Origin: CADCVT01 sp036389485
Lineage (GTDB): Bacteria > Actinomycetota > Thermoleophilia > Solirubrobacterales > Solirubrobacteraceae
DNA: 64,000 nt
Reading direction: 5' to 3'
Assembly: GCA_036389485.1 (NCBI GenBank)
Contig: DASVPR010000018.1
Span: 124,001-188,000, forward strand
In this document: piece after piece, positions 42,832 to 51,063 of the stretch
Position numbering within the stretch: position 1 is the stretch's first letter
Layout of the letters: each line of letters opens with the position of its first letter
The notes under the pieces: model-generated
Seen by the model: only the letters and a program-made list of their open reading frames with translations
What the model was told of the DNA's origin: nothing
The model's database searches: none
Made by a program: the position numbers and the translations under genes

Positions 42832-43557
42832 GTGCGTCTGCGTGACCTCATCGCGGTGGCCGCGGGAGGAGGGCTGCTCGCCCTCGCGGGAGGGTGCTCG
42901 TCGGTGACCGAGGACGACCCCGACCTCATCGCCGGCAAGAAGCTCTTCGTCGAGCGCTGCGGCTCGTGCCACACGCTCGCGCGTGCGGACACGCGCGGCA
43001 CCCAGGGGCCCAACCTCGACGAGGCGTTCCAGCACGCGCTCTCGTCGGGGATGGAGCGCAGCGGCATCCAGGGCGCGGTCCACGAGCAGATCCTCCACCC
43101 GGCGAACCTCGCGAAGAACAACAAGGTCTACATGCCGCCGGGCCTCGTGGAGGGGGAGGACGCCCGCGACGTCGCCGCCTACGTCGCCGAGGTCGTCGCG
43201 AAGCCGGGGGAGGACACGGGGCTGCTGGCCGAGGCCGTCAAGAAGCCGGGCGGGGGCGAGCCTGCCGTCGAGAAGGACGGCGTCCTGACGATCCCGGCCA
43301 CCGCGCAGCTGGCCTACGAGACCAACGCGGCGACCGGCCAGCCGGGCCCGGTCACGATCCGCTCGCCCAACCCGTCCGGCACCCCGCACAACATCGCGCT
43401 CGAGGGCCCGGGCGTCAGCGACGCCGTCGGCGACGTCGTGTCGAACAACGGCGTCTCGGAGATCAAGGTCACGCTGAAGAAGGGCGACTACACGTTCTTC
43501 TGCACGGTCGAGGGCCACCGCGAGGGCGGCATGGAGGGCAAGCTGACGGTCAAATGA
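42832..43557 (+). CDS. cytochrome c-cupredoxin fusion lipoprotein
   Basis: 241 residues from the GTG at 42832. Signal peptide with lipobox LAGGC (Cys22), so it is membrane-anchored. A mono-heme cytochrome c domain follows, with heme motif C43-G-S-C46-H47 and axial Met101 in YMPPG. The second domain (about 140-241) is cupredoxin-like, with the type-1 copper ligands H186 (TPHNIALEG), C224, H229 and M234 (FFCTVEGHREGGM). It could be a membrane-anchored electron carrier to or from a terminal oxidase, for example the caa3 oxidase 15 kb away. Confidence 0.85.
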   Translation: MRLRDLIAVAAGGGLLALAGGCSSVTEDDPDLIAGKKLFVERCGSCHTLARADTRGTQGPNLDEAFQHALSSGMERSGIQGAVHEQILHPANLAKNNKVYMPPGLVEGEDARDVAAYVAEVVAKPGEDTGLLAEAVKKPGGGEPAVEKDGVLTIPATAQLAYETNAATGQPGPVTIRSPNPSGTPHNIALEGPGVSDAVGDVVSNNGVSEIKVTLKKGDYTFFCTVEGHREGGMEGKLTVK

Positions 43558-44546
43558 CCGCGGCGTAGGCGCTGAGCGCCGGCTGGCCGCCGAGGTGGGC
43601 GTAGAGGACGGTCGAGTCGCGACCGATCTCGCCGCGGCGGACGAGGTCGATCATCCCCGCCATGGACTTCCCCTCGTAGACGGGGTCGGTGATCATCCCC
43701 TCGAGCGCGCCGGCGGTGCGGATCGCGTCGAGCGTCGTCTCGTCCGGGACGCCGTAGGTGCCCGCGTGGTAGCGGTCGTCGAGGACGATCTCGTCGTCGC
43801 GCAGCTCGCGGATGCCGAGCAGCTCCGCGGTGCGCCGCGCGATGCGCGCCACCTGCTCGTGCGTCTCCGCGGGCCGCGCCGTCGATGCCGATCACGCGGC
43901 GCGGCCGATCCTGGTCCGCGAACCCCGCGATCATCCCGGCCTGCGTGCTGCCGGTGACCGAGCAGACGACGATCGTGTCGAAGAAGACGCCCAGCTCGCG
44001 CTCCTGCTCGGCCACCTCGCGGGCCCAGCCCGCGAAGCCGAGGCCGCCGAGCTCGTGGTCGGACCCGCCCGCCGGGATCGCGTACGGCGTGCCGCCGCGC
44101 TCCTTCACGTCGGCCAGCGCCCGCTCCCAGCTCTCCTTGAACCCGATCCCGAACTCCGACTTCACGAGCCGGACGTCGGCGCCCATGATCCGGCTGAGCT
44201 GGATGTTGCCGACGCGGTCGTAGACGACGTCCGGCCAGTCGACCCAGCTCTCCTGCACGAGCACGGCGCGCATCCCGGTCCTGGCCGCGGCGGCGGCCAC
44301 CTGCCGCGTGTGGTTGGACTGCACGCCGCCGATCGACACGAGCGTGTCGCAGCCCTTCGCCAGCGCGTCGGCGACGAGGTACTCGAGCTTCCGGGTCTTG
44401 TTCCCGCCGTACGCGAGCCCGCTGTTGCAGTCGTCGCGCTTCGCCCACAGCCGCGCGCCGCCGAGGTGCTCGGTCAGCCGCTCGAGGCGGTGGACCGGCG
44501 AGGGGCCGAAGAGGAGCGGGTGGCGTGGGAAGCGGTCGAGGTCCAT
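43550..44546 (-). pseudogene. ACC deaminase / D-cysteine desulfhydrase, frameshifted
   Basis: PLP-dependent deaminase family. The first part, 44546 down to about 43880, reads PRHPLLFGPSPVHRLERL, KRDDCNSGLAYGGNKTRKLEYLV with the PLP lysine, SNHTRQVAA, and GIDG. After that the frame breaks; the true continuation, HEQVARIARRTAELLGIREL through VYEGKSMAGMIDLVRRGE to LYAHLGGQPALSAY, lies in another frame (43550-43879). A deletion of about 2 (mod 3) bases in a GC-rich GCGCGG run near 43871-43880 explains it. Either a real pseudogene or a sequencing error. A -10 TAGAGT lies 6 bases before the ATG. Confidence 0.8.
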
Positions 44547-44552
44547 GCGCCG

Positions 44553-44558
44553 ACTCTA
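44553..44558 (-). promoter_or_regulatory. -10 element before ACC deaminase gene
   Basis: Minus-strand TAGAGT ends 6 bases before the ATG at 44546. Confidence 0.42.
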
Positions 44559-44579
44559 GGCGCGTCCCCTCCGCGCTGC

Positions 44580-47123
44580 TCAGCGAACGCGCATCACCGC
44601 CCTCCCGCTGCGCTTCCCGACGGTGATCACGAGCGTGTACCGGCCGCTGAGGCCGCGGCGCGCGAACGCGAGCCGGCCGTGGCGGTCGGTGCGCGTCCGG
44701 ACGGTGCGGACCGTCCTGCCGCCGCGGCGCAGCTTCACGGTCGCGCGCGCGGCGCGGACGGAGCGCACCGTGCACACGACCCGGCGCGCGCGGACCCGGC
44801 ACGTGACGATCGCGTCGCGCCCCGGGCGACCCTGCGGCCCCGCGGGGCCGGCAGGCCCTCCCGGCCCCGCCGGTCCGCGATCGCCGGCACGGCCGTCGAT
44901 GCCGTCCCGGCCGTTCGTCCCCGCGGGACCGGGCGCGCCGTCCGCGCCCGCCGGCCCCGGTGCGCCGTCCGCTCCGTCGGCTCCGGCAGGCCCGGCCGGT
45001 CCGGCAGGCCCTGCGGGTCCCGCGGGCCCGGCGGGCCCTTCAGGCCCGGCCGGTCCCTGAGTCGTCCCGTCCCCGGGGCCGGACGGCAGCCCGTTCGTCG
45101 TGAACGTCACCGCCGACGTGCGCTGGCCGGCGACGGTGTCGACCACGACGAGCGCGTCGTACGTGGTCGCGGCCTCCAGCCCGGTGAGCGTGCGGATCAG
45201 CTGCTGCGAGCCGGTCCCGTCCGGGAGCGGCCGCGCCGTGCTGCGCAGCGTGTCGGCGTGCTGGATCCGCGGCGTGTACTCGACGTACCACGTCCCGCCG
45301 AGCCCGCGATGGTCGACCGACGCGCTCAACGTCGAGCGCGAGTAGGTCGTCCCGCCCGCGCTCGCCGGCCCGAGCGTCGGCGGCTCGAAGATCAGCGCGC
45401 GCGCGACGTTCAGGCGCCGGCCGCTGACGACGTTCCCGTCGAGGTCCGGCAGCGGGTCGCCGCTGAACATCAGCGCGGCCTTCACCTCGCCGACCGTCAT
45501 CGCCGGGCGGTGCGAGAGCAGCAGCGCCGCGGCGCCCGCCACGTGCGGCGTCGCCATCGACGTGCCGGACATCGTCTGGTAGGAGCCCACGAGCGCCGTG
45601 CCGGTGCGGCACTGCACCCGTACGTTGTCGATGTGCACGCCGTCGTAGGAGATGATGCTGTCGCTCGTCATCCGCAGGCGCAGGCGGAACGAGGCGATGT
45701 TCGCGGGCAGCGGTGCCACCTCCGGCGCGAAGGCGCCCGAGGTCGAGCCGGTGAAGCTGCGCAGCGTCGACCAGTTCGTGCCGTCGGACGAGTACTCGAC
45801 GTGCAGGTAGTCCCAGCCCGACTCGAGGTCGCGCTCGAGGTCCAGGCCGACGGCGCACGGCCGCGCCGGGTCGGCCGCGATCGGGCTCTTCGCCTCCATC
45901 AGCACGTCGGCGCTCTCCGCGTAGTTGCCGCCGGGCGAATCGGACACCGACCAGCCGGTCCCTCCCGCCGCCTTCTCCTGCGTGCGGGTGAACGTCGCGG
46001 TGCCCGACGTCGTCCACCGCGAGGCGAAGTCGTCGGCCTCGAACGTGTCGACGGTCGCGAACACCTCCTCGAACGTCTCGTCGGCGCCGGGGACGGTCGA
46101 GAGCGTGTCGACGCCGGGCGCACCGAGGTCGACCGTCTCCGGGCCCCAGTTGCTGAAGTACGCCAGGTGGTCGTCCTGGTCGGTCGCGGCGACGCAGACG
46201 ATGTTCGGCTGCGGGTGCGCGCACGGGTAGTGGCCCCAGACGTCGTTGTCCTCCGCGTCGTTGCCGGCCGCGATCGCGAGCAGGGAGGAGGACGCGGCCT
46301 CGATCGCGTCCTCGACCGTCGGCGACGGGCTGTAGCCGCCGAGGGAGAGGTTCATGACGTCGGCGCCGTTGGCGTGCGCGTAGAGGATCCCGTCCGCGAC
46401 GTCGGCCCAGGTGCCGTATCCCCAGTCGTCGAGCACCTTCACCGGCATGATCCGGACGTTCCACGTGACGCCCGCGACGCCCAGGCCGTTGTTGCCCCGC
46501 GCCCCGATCGTGCCCGCGACGTGCGTGCCGTGCCCGTAGCCGTCCTGAGGGACGCCGTCGTCGTACGCGAAGTCCCACCCCCGCGTGTCGTCGACGAAGC
46601 CGTTGTCGTCGTCGTCGACGCCGTTGCTCGCGATCTCGCCGGCGTTGGCCCAGATGTTGCCCGCGAGGTCGGAGTGCGCGGTCTCGACGCCCGTGTCGAT
46701 GACCGCGACGACGACGCTGCCGTCGCCGGTCACGGTGTCCCACGCCTCGGGAGCGTCGATGTCGTGGTCGGAGGCCTGGTTCATGCCCCACAGCTGCGGG
46801 AACATCGGGTCGTTCGGCACGCCGAGCGCCTGGACCCGCCGGTTGCGCTCGACCCGCGCGACGCGCGCGTCGGCGGCCAGGTCGGCGCGGGTGTCGTCGA
46901 AGCTCTGCGTGCGGGGGACCGCGACGAGCTCGGCGCCGGGGAGCAGCATGTCGCGCTCGAGCTGGACGCCGGCGTCGCCGCGCACGTCGGCGCGGTCGGT
47001 CGATGTCACCCCGGCCTCGTAGCGGACGATCAGCTCGCGTTCGTACGACCGGTCCTGGCCCGCGGCGGGCGCGGCGAACGCCACTGCCGCCACAGCCCCC
47101 AGCATCCCAGCACGTCCGAGCAT
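44580..47123 (-). CDS. secreted subtilisin-like protease with collagen-like tract
   Basis: 847 residues from the ATG at 47121-47123, with AAGGAGGA just upstream. Signal peptide (about 1-22), propeptide-like segment (about 25-95), then an S8 catalytic domain with D143 (VIDTGVE), H201 (GHGTHVAG) and S522 (GTSMATPH). A beta-rich insert (about 351-510), MAM- or jelly-roll-like, separates His and Ser. After a fibronectin-like part comes a collagen-like Gly-X-Y tract (about 690-770, GPAGPAGPAG) and a basic beta-rich C-terminal domain. Longer in-frame starts upstream were rejected as they run through the divergent hydrolase gene. Confidence 0.92.
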   Translation of the reverse strand: MLGRAGMLGAVAAVAFAAPAAGQDRSYERELIVRYEAGVTSTDRADVRGDAGVQLERDMLLPGAELVAVPRTQSFDDTRADLAADARVARVERNRRVQALGVPNDPMFPQLWGMNQASDHDIDAPEAWDTVTGDGSVVVAVIDTGVETAHSDLAGNIWANAGEIASNGVDDDDNGFVDDTRGWDFAYDDGVPQDGYGHGTHVAGTIGARGNNGLGVAGVTWNVRIMPVKVLDDWGYGTWADVADGILYAHANGADVMNLSLGGYSPSPTVEDAIEAASSSLLAIAAGNDAEDNDVWGHYPCAHPQPNIVCVAATDQDDHLAYFSNWGPETVDLGAPGVDTLSTVPGADETFEEVFATVDTFEADDFASRWTTSGTATFTRTQEKAAGGTGWSVSDSPGGNYAESADVLMEAKSPIAADPARPCAVGLDLERDLESGWDYLHVEYSSDGTNWSTLRSFTGSTSGAFAPEVAPLPANIASFRLRLRMTSDSIISYDGVHIDNVRVQCRTGTALVGSYQTMSGTSMATPHVAGAAALLLSHRPAMTVGEVKAALMFSGDPLPDLDGNVVSGRRLNVARALIFEPPTLGPASAGGTTYSRSTLSASVDHRGLGGTWYVEYTPRIQHADTLRSTARPLPDGTGSQQLIRTLTGLEAATTYDALVVVDTVAGQRTSAVTFTTNGLPSGPGDGTTQGPAGPEGPAGPAGPAGPAGPAGPAGADGADGAPGPAGADGAPGPAGTNGRDGIDGRAGDRGPAGPGGPAGPAGPQGRPGRDAIVTCRVRARRVVCTVRSVRAARATVKLRRGGRTVRTVRTRTDRHGRLAFARRGLSGRYTLVITVGKRSGRAVMRVR

Positions 47124-47158
47124 GACGTCCTCCTTGGCCCGACCTTGAGCGCTTGGAG

Positions 47159-47164
47159 ACAATA
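47159..47164 (-). promoter_or_regulatory. -10 element before subtilase gene
   Basis: Minus-strand TATTGT; transcription starting about 7 bases downstream would give a leader of roughly 29 bases containing the ribosome site AAGGAGGA. This is one of the few led rather than leaderless genes. Confidence 0.35.
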
Positions 47165-47259
47165 CCTCCCTCCACCGGTGAAAGCGACGCTTTTCGTCGT
47201 ATCGAGCCCGAAACGCCGCTCGAACGATCGCGGAACGCGGCGCTGGGAGCCTCGCCGGC

Positions 47260-48060
47260 ATGACAACCCTCCAGAACGGCATCCTCGAGATCGTCTCCGC
47301 CGACGGCACGAAGCTCGGCGTCGAGCGGGCCGGCGACGGGCCGCCCCTCCTCGCCGTCCACGGCGGGATCGGCGACCGCTCCCGCTGGGACCTGCTCAAG
47401 GAGCATGTCGCCGACCGCTTCACGCTGCACCTGCTGGACCGCCGTGGCCGCGGCGCCAGCAGGGACGAGGCGACCGGGCCGTACGCGCTCGACCGCGAGG
47501 TGGAGGACGTCCTGGCCGTCATCGAGGCGATCGGGGCGCCGGTGCGCTACCTCGGCCACTCCTACGGCGCGCTCCTCGGGCTCGAGGCGCTGACGCGCAC
47601 CGACGCGATCGAGCGAGCCCTGCTGTACGAGCCGCCGTTCGACACCCCCGGCAACGTGATGATCGCCGGCGACGTGCTCGACCGGATCGACGAGCGCATC
47701 GCCGCCGGCGACCGCGACGCCGCGCTCGAGGTCTTCTACCGCGAGGTCCTCGGCGCCGACCCCGCCCCGTTCAAGGAGCTGCCGATGTGGCCCGTCCGCA
47801 TCGCGATCGCGCACACGATCGTGCGCGAGGGCCGCATCGGGCTCGAGTACGTCCTCGACCCGGCGCGCTTCGAGCACGTCGACACCCCGACGCGGATCCT
47901 CCTCGGCACCGAGAGCCCGGCGCCGTTCCGAGCGGCCGCCGTCGCCGCGGCCGCTGCGATCGCGAGCAGCGAGATCGTCGCGCTCGACGGCCAGGGCCAC
48001 ACGATGATCGACGCCGACCCGCGCGGGTTCGTCCGTCAGGTGGTGGACTTCATGGCGTGA
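47260..48060 (+). CDS. alpha/beta hydrolase
   Basis: 266 residues with the alpha/beta hydrolase layout: PPLLAVHGGIGDRS oxyanion region, LLDRRGRGAS, the nucleophile elbow GHSYGALLG (Ser about 102), the acid in the strand after LLGTESP, and a C-terminal His in DGQGHTMIDADPRGF. Haloalkane-dehalogenase, esterase and epoxide-hydrolase relatives all share this pattern; the substrate is not assigned. The gene diverges from the subtilase and ends 16 bases before the epimerase stop (convergent). Confidence 0.87.
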   Translation: MTTLQNGILEIVSADGTKLGVERAGDGPPLLAVHGGIGDRSRWDLLKEHVADRFTLHLLDRRGRGASRDEATGPYALDREVEDVLAVIEAIGAPVRYLGHSYGALLGLEALTRTDAIERALLYEPPFDTPGNVMIAGDVLDRIDERIAAGDRDAALEVFYREVLGADPAPFKELPMWPVRIAIAHTIVREGRIGLEYVLDPARFEHVDTPTRILLGTESPAPFRAAAVAAAAAIASSEIVALDGQGHTMIDADPRGFVRQVVDFMA

Positions 48061-48076
48061 GCCACGCCGACCGGGT

Positions 48077-49078
48077 TCACGTCAGCCCCGAGCGCAGCGT
48101 GTCCTGCAGCGCCTCGCGGCTCGTGTAGCGCGGTTCCCAGCCCAGCTCGCGCTTCGCCTTCGACGCGTCCATGATCGCGGGGTGGCTGATCGCCTCCAGC
48201 CACTCCGCGGCGGGCGGGACGAACGGCGGCGTCGGGATCGCGGACGCCGCGCGGGCGGCGGCGCGGATCGGGCCGCCCGGCACCGGCACCGGAGTCAGGC
48301 CGAGCTCACGCACGAGGTCGGCGCCGTCGAGCACGCCGTCGCCGGTGATGTTGTAGGCGCCCGGCGGGCCGGCGCCGACGATGCACTGCACGAACGCGCG
48401 GCCGACGTCCTCCTCGTGGATGAACTGGACCTGCAGGCTCGGTGCGATCGTCGGGAGCGGGACCGGCAGCCGCGTCACCGCGCCGAAGAGCTGGCGGCCG
48501 ATCGCCTCGAGCGGGCCGGGCAGGTCCTTCGCGCCGATCGTATGCGGGCCGAGGACGACCGGCGGGCGGAGGAGGTAGAGCTTCAGGTCGGGATGCCGCG
48601 CCGCCTCCTCGCGCAGCAGCTCCTCCAGCTCGGCCTTCTCCTGCGCGTAGAAGAGCCGGGCGGCGGGGCGGGTCGGCCAGTCCTCGGTGAGCGGGACGGG
48701 GTTGTCCGGGTGGAAGCCGTAGGCGGCGACGGACGACGCGTAGACGAACCGGTCGACGCCGGCGGCCGCGGCGGCGCGGAACGTGTTCAGCGTCCCGTCG
48801 ACGTTGATCGCGCGCGTGTCGGCGCGCGACGCCGTCCCTGTGATCATGAACGCGAGGTGCACGACGACGTCCGCGTCGGCGAACGCCTCCTCCAGCGCCG
48901 CCTCGTCGCGGACGTCCCCCCGCCGGTACTCCATCTTCGTCCACCCGTGCTCGTCGGGGTCGAACGGCCGCCGGGCGATCCCGACGATCTTCCCGATCCG
49001 GTCGTCTTCCTGCAGCAGCGGGACGAGCCCGAACCCGAACGTCCCGGTCGGGCCTGTGACGGCGACGGTGAGCGGCAT
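48077..49078 (-). CDS. NAD-dependent epimerase/dehydratase (extended SDR)
   Basis: 333 residues from the ATG at 49076-49078. N-terminal Rossmann motif TVAVTGPTGTFGFGLV (GxxGxxG), DVRDEAALEEAFADADVVVHLAF, VDRFVYASSVAAYG, the YxxxK in LFYAQEKAELEELL, and PPVVLGPH. Acts on NDP-sugars or related NAD(P)-dependent substrates. The longer frame to 49159 was trimmed as its extra N-terminus is Arg-rich and off-family. Diverges from the YjbR gene; the two starts are 41 bases apart. Confidence 0.87.
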   Translation of the reverse strand: MPLTVAVTGPTGTFGFGLVPLLQEDDRIGKIVGIARRPFDPDEHGWTKMEYRRGDVRDEAALEEAFADADVVVHLAFMITGTASRADTRAINVDGTLNTFRAAAAAGVDRFVYASSVAAYGFHPDNPVPLTEDWPTRPAARLFYAQEKAELEELLREEAARHPDLKLYLLRPPVVLGPHTIGAKDLPGPLEAIGRQLFGAVTRLPVPLPTIAPSLQVQFIHEEDVGRAFVQCIVGAGPPGAYNITGDGVLDGADLVRELGLTPVPVPGGPIRAAARAASAIPTPPFVPPAAEWLEAISHPAIMDASKAKRELGWEPRYTSREALQDTLRSGLT

Positions 49079-49107
49079 ACGCCGCCCCCTACCCCGGGCC
49101 GCCGCCG

Positions 49108-49113
49108 TAGAGT
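49108..49113 (+). promoter_or_regulatory. -10 element before YjbR-like gene
   Basis: TAGAGT ends 6 bases before the GTG at 49120. Confidence 0.42.
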
Positions 49114-49119
49114 CGCCGC

Positions 49120-49509
49120 GTGCCCACGTTCGACGACGTCGCGCGCAGAGCGCTGGCACTGCCGGAGACCTCCGAGCGGCTGGGACGGGGGAACCGGCAG
49201 TGGCGGGTCAAGGACAAGCTGTTCGTGTGGGAGCGCCCGCTGCGGCGGCCGGACCTCGAGGCGCTCGGCGGCGCCGCCCCCGAGGGGCCGATCCTCGGCG
49301 CGCGCGTCGAGCACCTGGTCGCCAAGGAGGCGCTGCTCGCCGACGGTTCCGGCGTGTTCTTCACGACGCCGCACTTCGACGGCTACCCCGCCATCCTCGT
49401 CCAGCTCGACCGCATCGCGCCGGGCGACCTCGACGAGGTGATCGTCGAGGCGTGGCTGGCGCGCGCGCCGCCGAGGCTGGCGGAGGCGTTCCTCGAGAGC
49501 CGCCGGTAG
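49120..49509 (+). CDS. MmcQ/YjbR-like protein
   Basis: 129 residues of the YjbR/CyaY-like DNA-binding-fold family. N-terminal FDDVARRALALPETSERLGRGNRQWRVKDKLFVWERPL and C-terminal FFTTPHFDGYPAILVQLDRIAPGDLDEVIVEAWLARAPPRL are characteristic. Members are small, cytoplasmic, and of uncertain role; a DNA-binding function has been proposed. GTG start at 49120. Followed after 53 bases by the Y-family polymerase. Confidence 0.87.
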   Translation: MPTFDDVARRALALPETSERLGRGNRQWRVKDKLFVWERPLRRPDLEALGGAAPEGPILGARVEHLVAKEALLADGSGVFFTTPHFDGYPAILVQLDRIAPGDLDEVIVEAWLARAPPRLAEAFLESRR

Positions 49510-49540
49510 CTGCAACGCCGATTGCGTTCCGGCGGAGCGC

Positions 49541-49562
49541 GATGCGAACATGTGTTCGCATC
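49541..49562. promoter_or_regulatory. LexA (SOS) box
   Basis: CGAACATGTGTTCG (49545-49558) matches the Gram-positive SOS box CGAAC-N4-GTTCG exactly. The palindrome extends to 10-base arms, GATGCGAACA and TGTTCGCATC, with a two-base centre. It ends directly before the GTG of the Y-family polymerase, so LexA would block initiation there. Confidence 0.82.
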
Positions 49563-50612
49563 GTGCGACCGGCCATCCTTCACGCGGACATCGACGCCTT
49601 CTACGCCTCCGTGGCGCAGCGCGACGATCCCGACCTGCGCGGCCGGCCGGTCGCCGTCGGGTCCTGGGTGGTGATGGCGGCGAGCTACGAGGCGCGGGCG
49701 TTCGGCGTCCGCGGCGGGATGGCCGCGTCGCGCGCGCGGCGCCTCTGCCCGGAGCTCGTGTTCGCGGACCCCGGGTGGGAGGCGTTCGCCGAGGCGAGCA
49801 GGACGGTGTTCGCGATCTTCGACCGCTGCACGCGCGTGGTCGAGCCCGGCTCGATGGAGGAGGCGTTCCTCGACGTGACCGACGTTCCCGAGCCGGCGCG
49901 CGCGATCGCCGAGCGGCTGCGGCGCGAGGTGCGGGAGGAGGCCGGCCTGCCGCTGAGCGTCGGCGTCGCGCGCACGAAGGTGCTGGCGAAGATCGCCAGC
50001 CGCTCCGCGAAGCCCGACGGCCTGTACGTCGTCGAGCCCGAGCGCGAGCTCGAGTTCCTCCACGCGCTGCCCGTCGAGCGGCTGTGGGGCGTCGGGCCGG
50101 CGACCGCGCGCAAGCTGCACGCCCACGGGCTGGGCAGGGTGAGCGACGCGGCGGCGCGGCCGGAGGCGGAGCTGATCGCGATCCTCGGCCCGGCGGCCGG
50201 CCGGTACGTGCACGCGATCGCCAATAACCGCGAGCACCGGCCGGTGCGGCGGCGGCGGGGCCGCCGCTCGTTCGGCGCGCAGCGCGCGCTCGGCCGCTCG
50301 CCGCGCGGGAAGGCCGACGTCGACCAGGCGCTGCGCGACCTCGTCGACCGCGTCACGAAGCGGATGCAGCGCAAGGGCCGCGCCGGGCGCACGGTCGTCC
50401 TGCGCCTGCGCTTCGGGGACTACACGCGCGCGACGCGATCGTGCACGCTGCCCTACCCGACGGCGGACCCTGCGCCGATCGCCGGCGCGGCGGGCGAGCT
50501 GCTGCGCGGCGCGCGGCCGCTCATCGACCGGCGCGGGATCACGCTCGTCGGGATCACCGTCGCCAACCTCGACGGCGCGCGCGGCGCCGAGCAGCTCACG
50601 CTGCCGCTCTGA
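49563..50612 (+). CDS. Y-family DNA polymerase (DinB-like)
   Basis: Error-prone lesion-bypass polymerase, 349 residues. Start chosen at GTG 49563 because DinB proteins begin (M)RPILHADIDAFYAS and an upstream in-frame ATG lies inside the LexA box. Palm motif HADIDAFYASV holds the first catalytic Asp; the second site reads GSMEEAFLDVTD where DinB has SIDEA, so the catalytic Asp is Glu. Then GVARTKVLAKIAS, the helix-hairpin-helix LWGVGPATARKLHAHGL, the little-finger domain, and the C-terminal QLTLPL, a likely beta-clamp motif. Probably SOS-induced; activity with Glu at that position is untested. Confidence 0.9.
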   Translation: MRPAILHADIDAFYASVAQRDDPDLRGRPVAVGSWVVMAASYEARAFGVRGGMAASRARRLCPELVFADPGWEAFAEASRTVFAIFDRCTRVVEPGSMEEAFLDVTDVPEPARAIAERLRREVREEAGLPLSVGVARTKVLAKIASRSAKPDGLYVVEPERELEFLHALPVERLWGVGPATARKLHAHGLGRVSDAAARPEAELIAILGPAAGRYVHAIANNREHRPVRRRRGRRSFGAQRALGRSPRGKADVDQALRDLVDRVTKRMQRKGRAGRTVVLRLRFGDYTRATRSCTLPYPTADPAPIAGAAGELLRGARPLIDRRGITLVGITVANLDGARGAEQLTLPL

Positions 50613-50680
50613 CCCGAGCCCGCCCGCTCGCGGCCGCGCTGTCATGGGAGCTCGGGAGGTGCCAGGCGGCGATGGTCCGG

Positions 50681-50686
50681 TAGCGT
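50681..50686 (+). promoter_or_regulatory. -10 element before SnoaL-like gene
   Basis: TAGCGT ends 10 bases before the ATG at 50697. Confidence 0.36.
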
Positions 50687-50696
50687 CCGCGGCGCG

Positions 50697-51059
50697 ATGA
50701 CTGAGGCCACCATGAAGGCCTTCCTCGAGGCGTTCAACGCGCATGACGCCGACGCGGTCATGGCGTTCTTCACCGAGGACTGCGTCATGGACATGCCGCG
50801 CGGCCCGGCCCCGGGCGGGCGGCGCCTCGTCGGGCGCGAGCAGGTCCGCGCCGGCGTGCAGTCCCGCTTCGACGGCCTCCCGGACGTGCACTACGGCGAC
50901 GACCGCCACTGGGCCTGTGGCGACCGCGGCGTGTCGGAGTGGACGATCCGCGGCACGCAGCCGGACGGCGAGCGCCTCGAGGTCCGCGGCTGCGACCTCT
51001 TCGAGTTCGACGGCGAGAAGATCCGCCGCAAGGACTCGTACTGGAAGATCGTGGACTGA
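50697..51059 (+). CDS. SnoaL/NTF2-like protein
   Basis: 120 residues in the NTF2-like cone fold: MKAFLEAFNAHDADAVMAFFTEDCVMDM at the N-terminus, GREQVRAGVQSRFDGLPDVHYGDD, and the terminal GCDLFEFDGEKIRRKDSYWKIVD. Members are small polyketide cyclases, isomerases or ligand-binding domains; the active residues cannot be assigned here. A stand-alone gene, convergent with the GNAT gene. Confidence 0.83.
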   Translation: MTEATMKAFLEAFNAHDADAVMAFFTEDCVMDMPRGPAPGGRRLVGREQVRAGVQSRFDGLPDVHYGDDRHWACGDRGVSEWTIRGTQPDGERLEVRGCDLFEFDGEKIRRKDSYWKIVD

Positions 51060-51063
51060 CGCG

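Noticed and set aside
41321..43557. One long fused glycosyltransferase-cytochrome protein in the same strand
   Set aside because: They are separate frames; the cytochrome gene has its own GTG and -10 box and the glycosyltransferase ends in a stop.
44820..45060. Tandem repeat array
   Set aside because: Codes for the Gly-X-Y collagen-like tract of the subtilase; the repeat is protein-driven, in frame and irregular.
50613..50656. Terminator after the polymerase gene
   Set aside because: CCCGAGC/GCTCGGG arms are 30 bases apart and lack a T-run; too weak to report.
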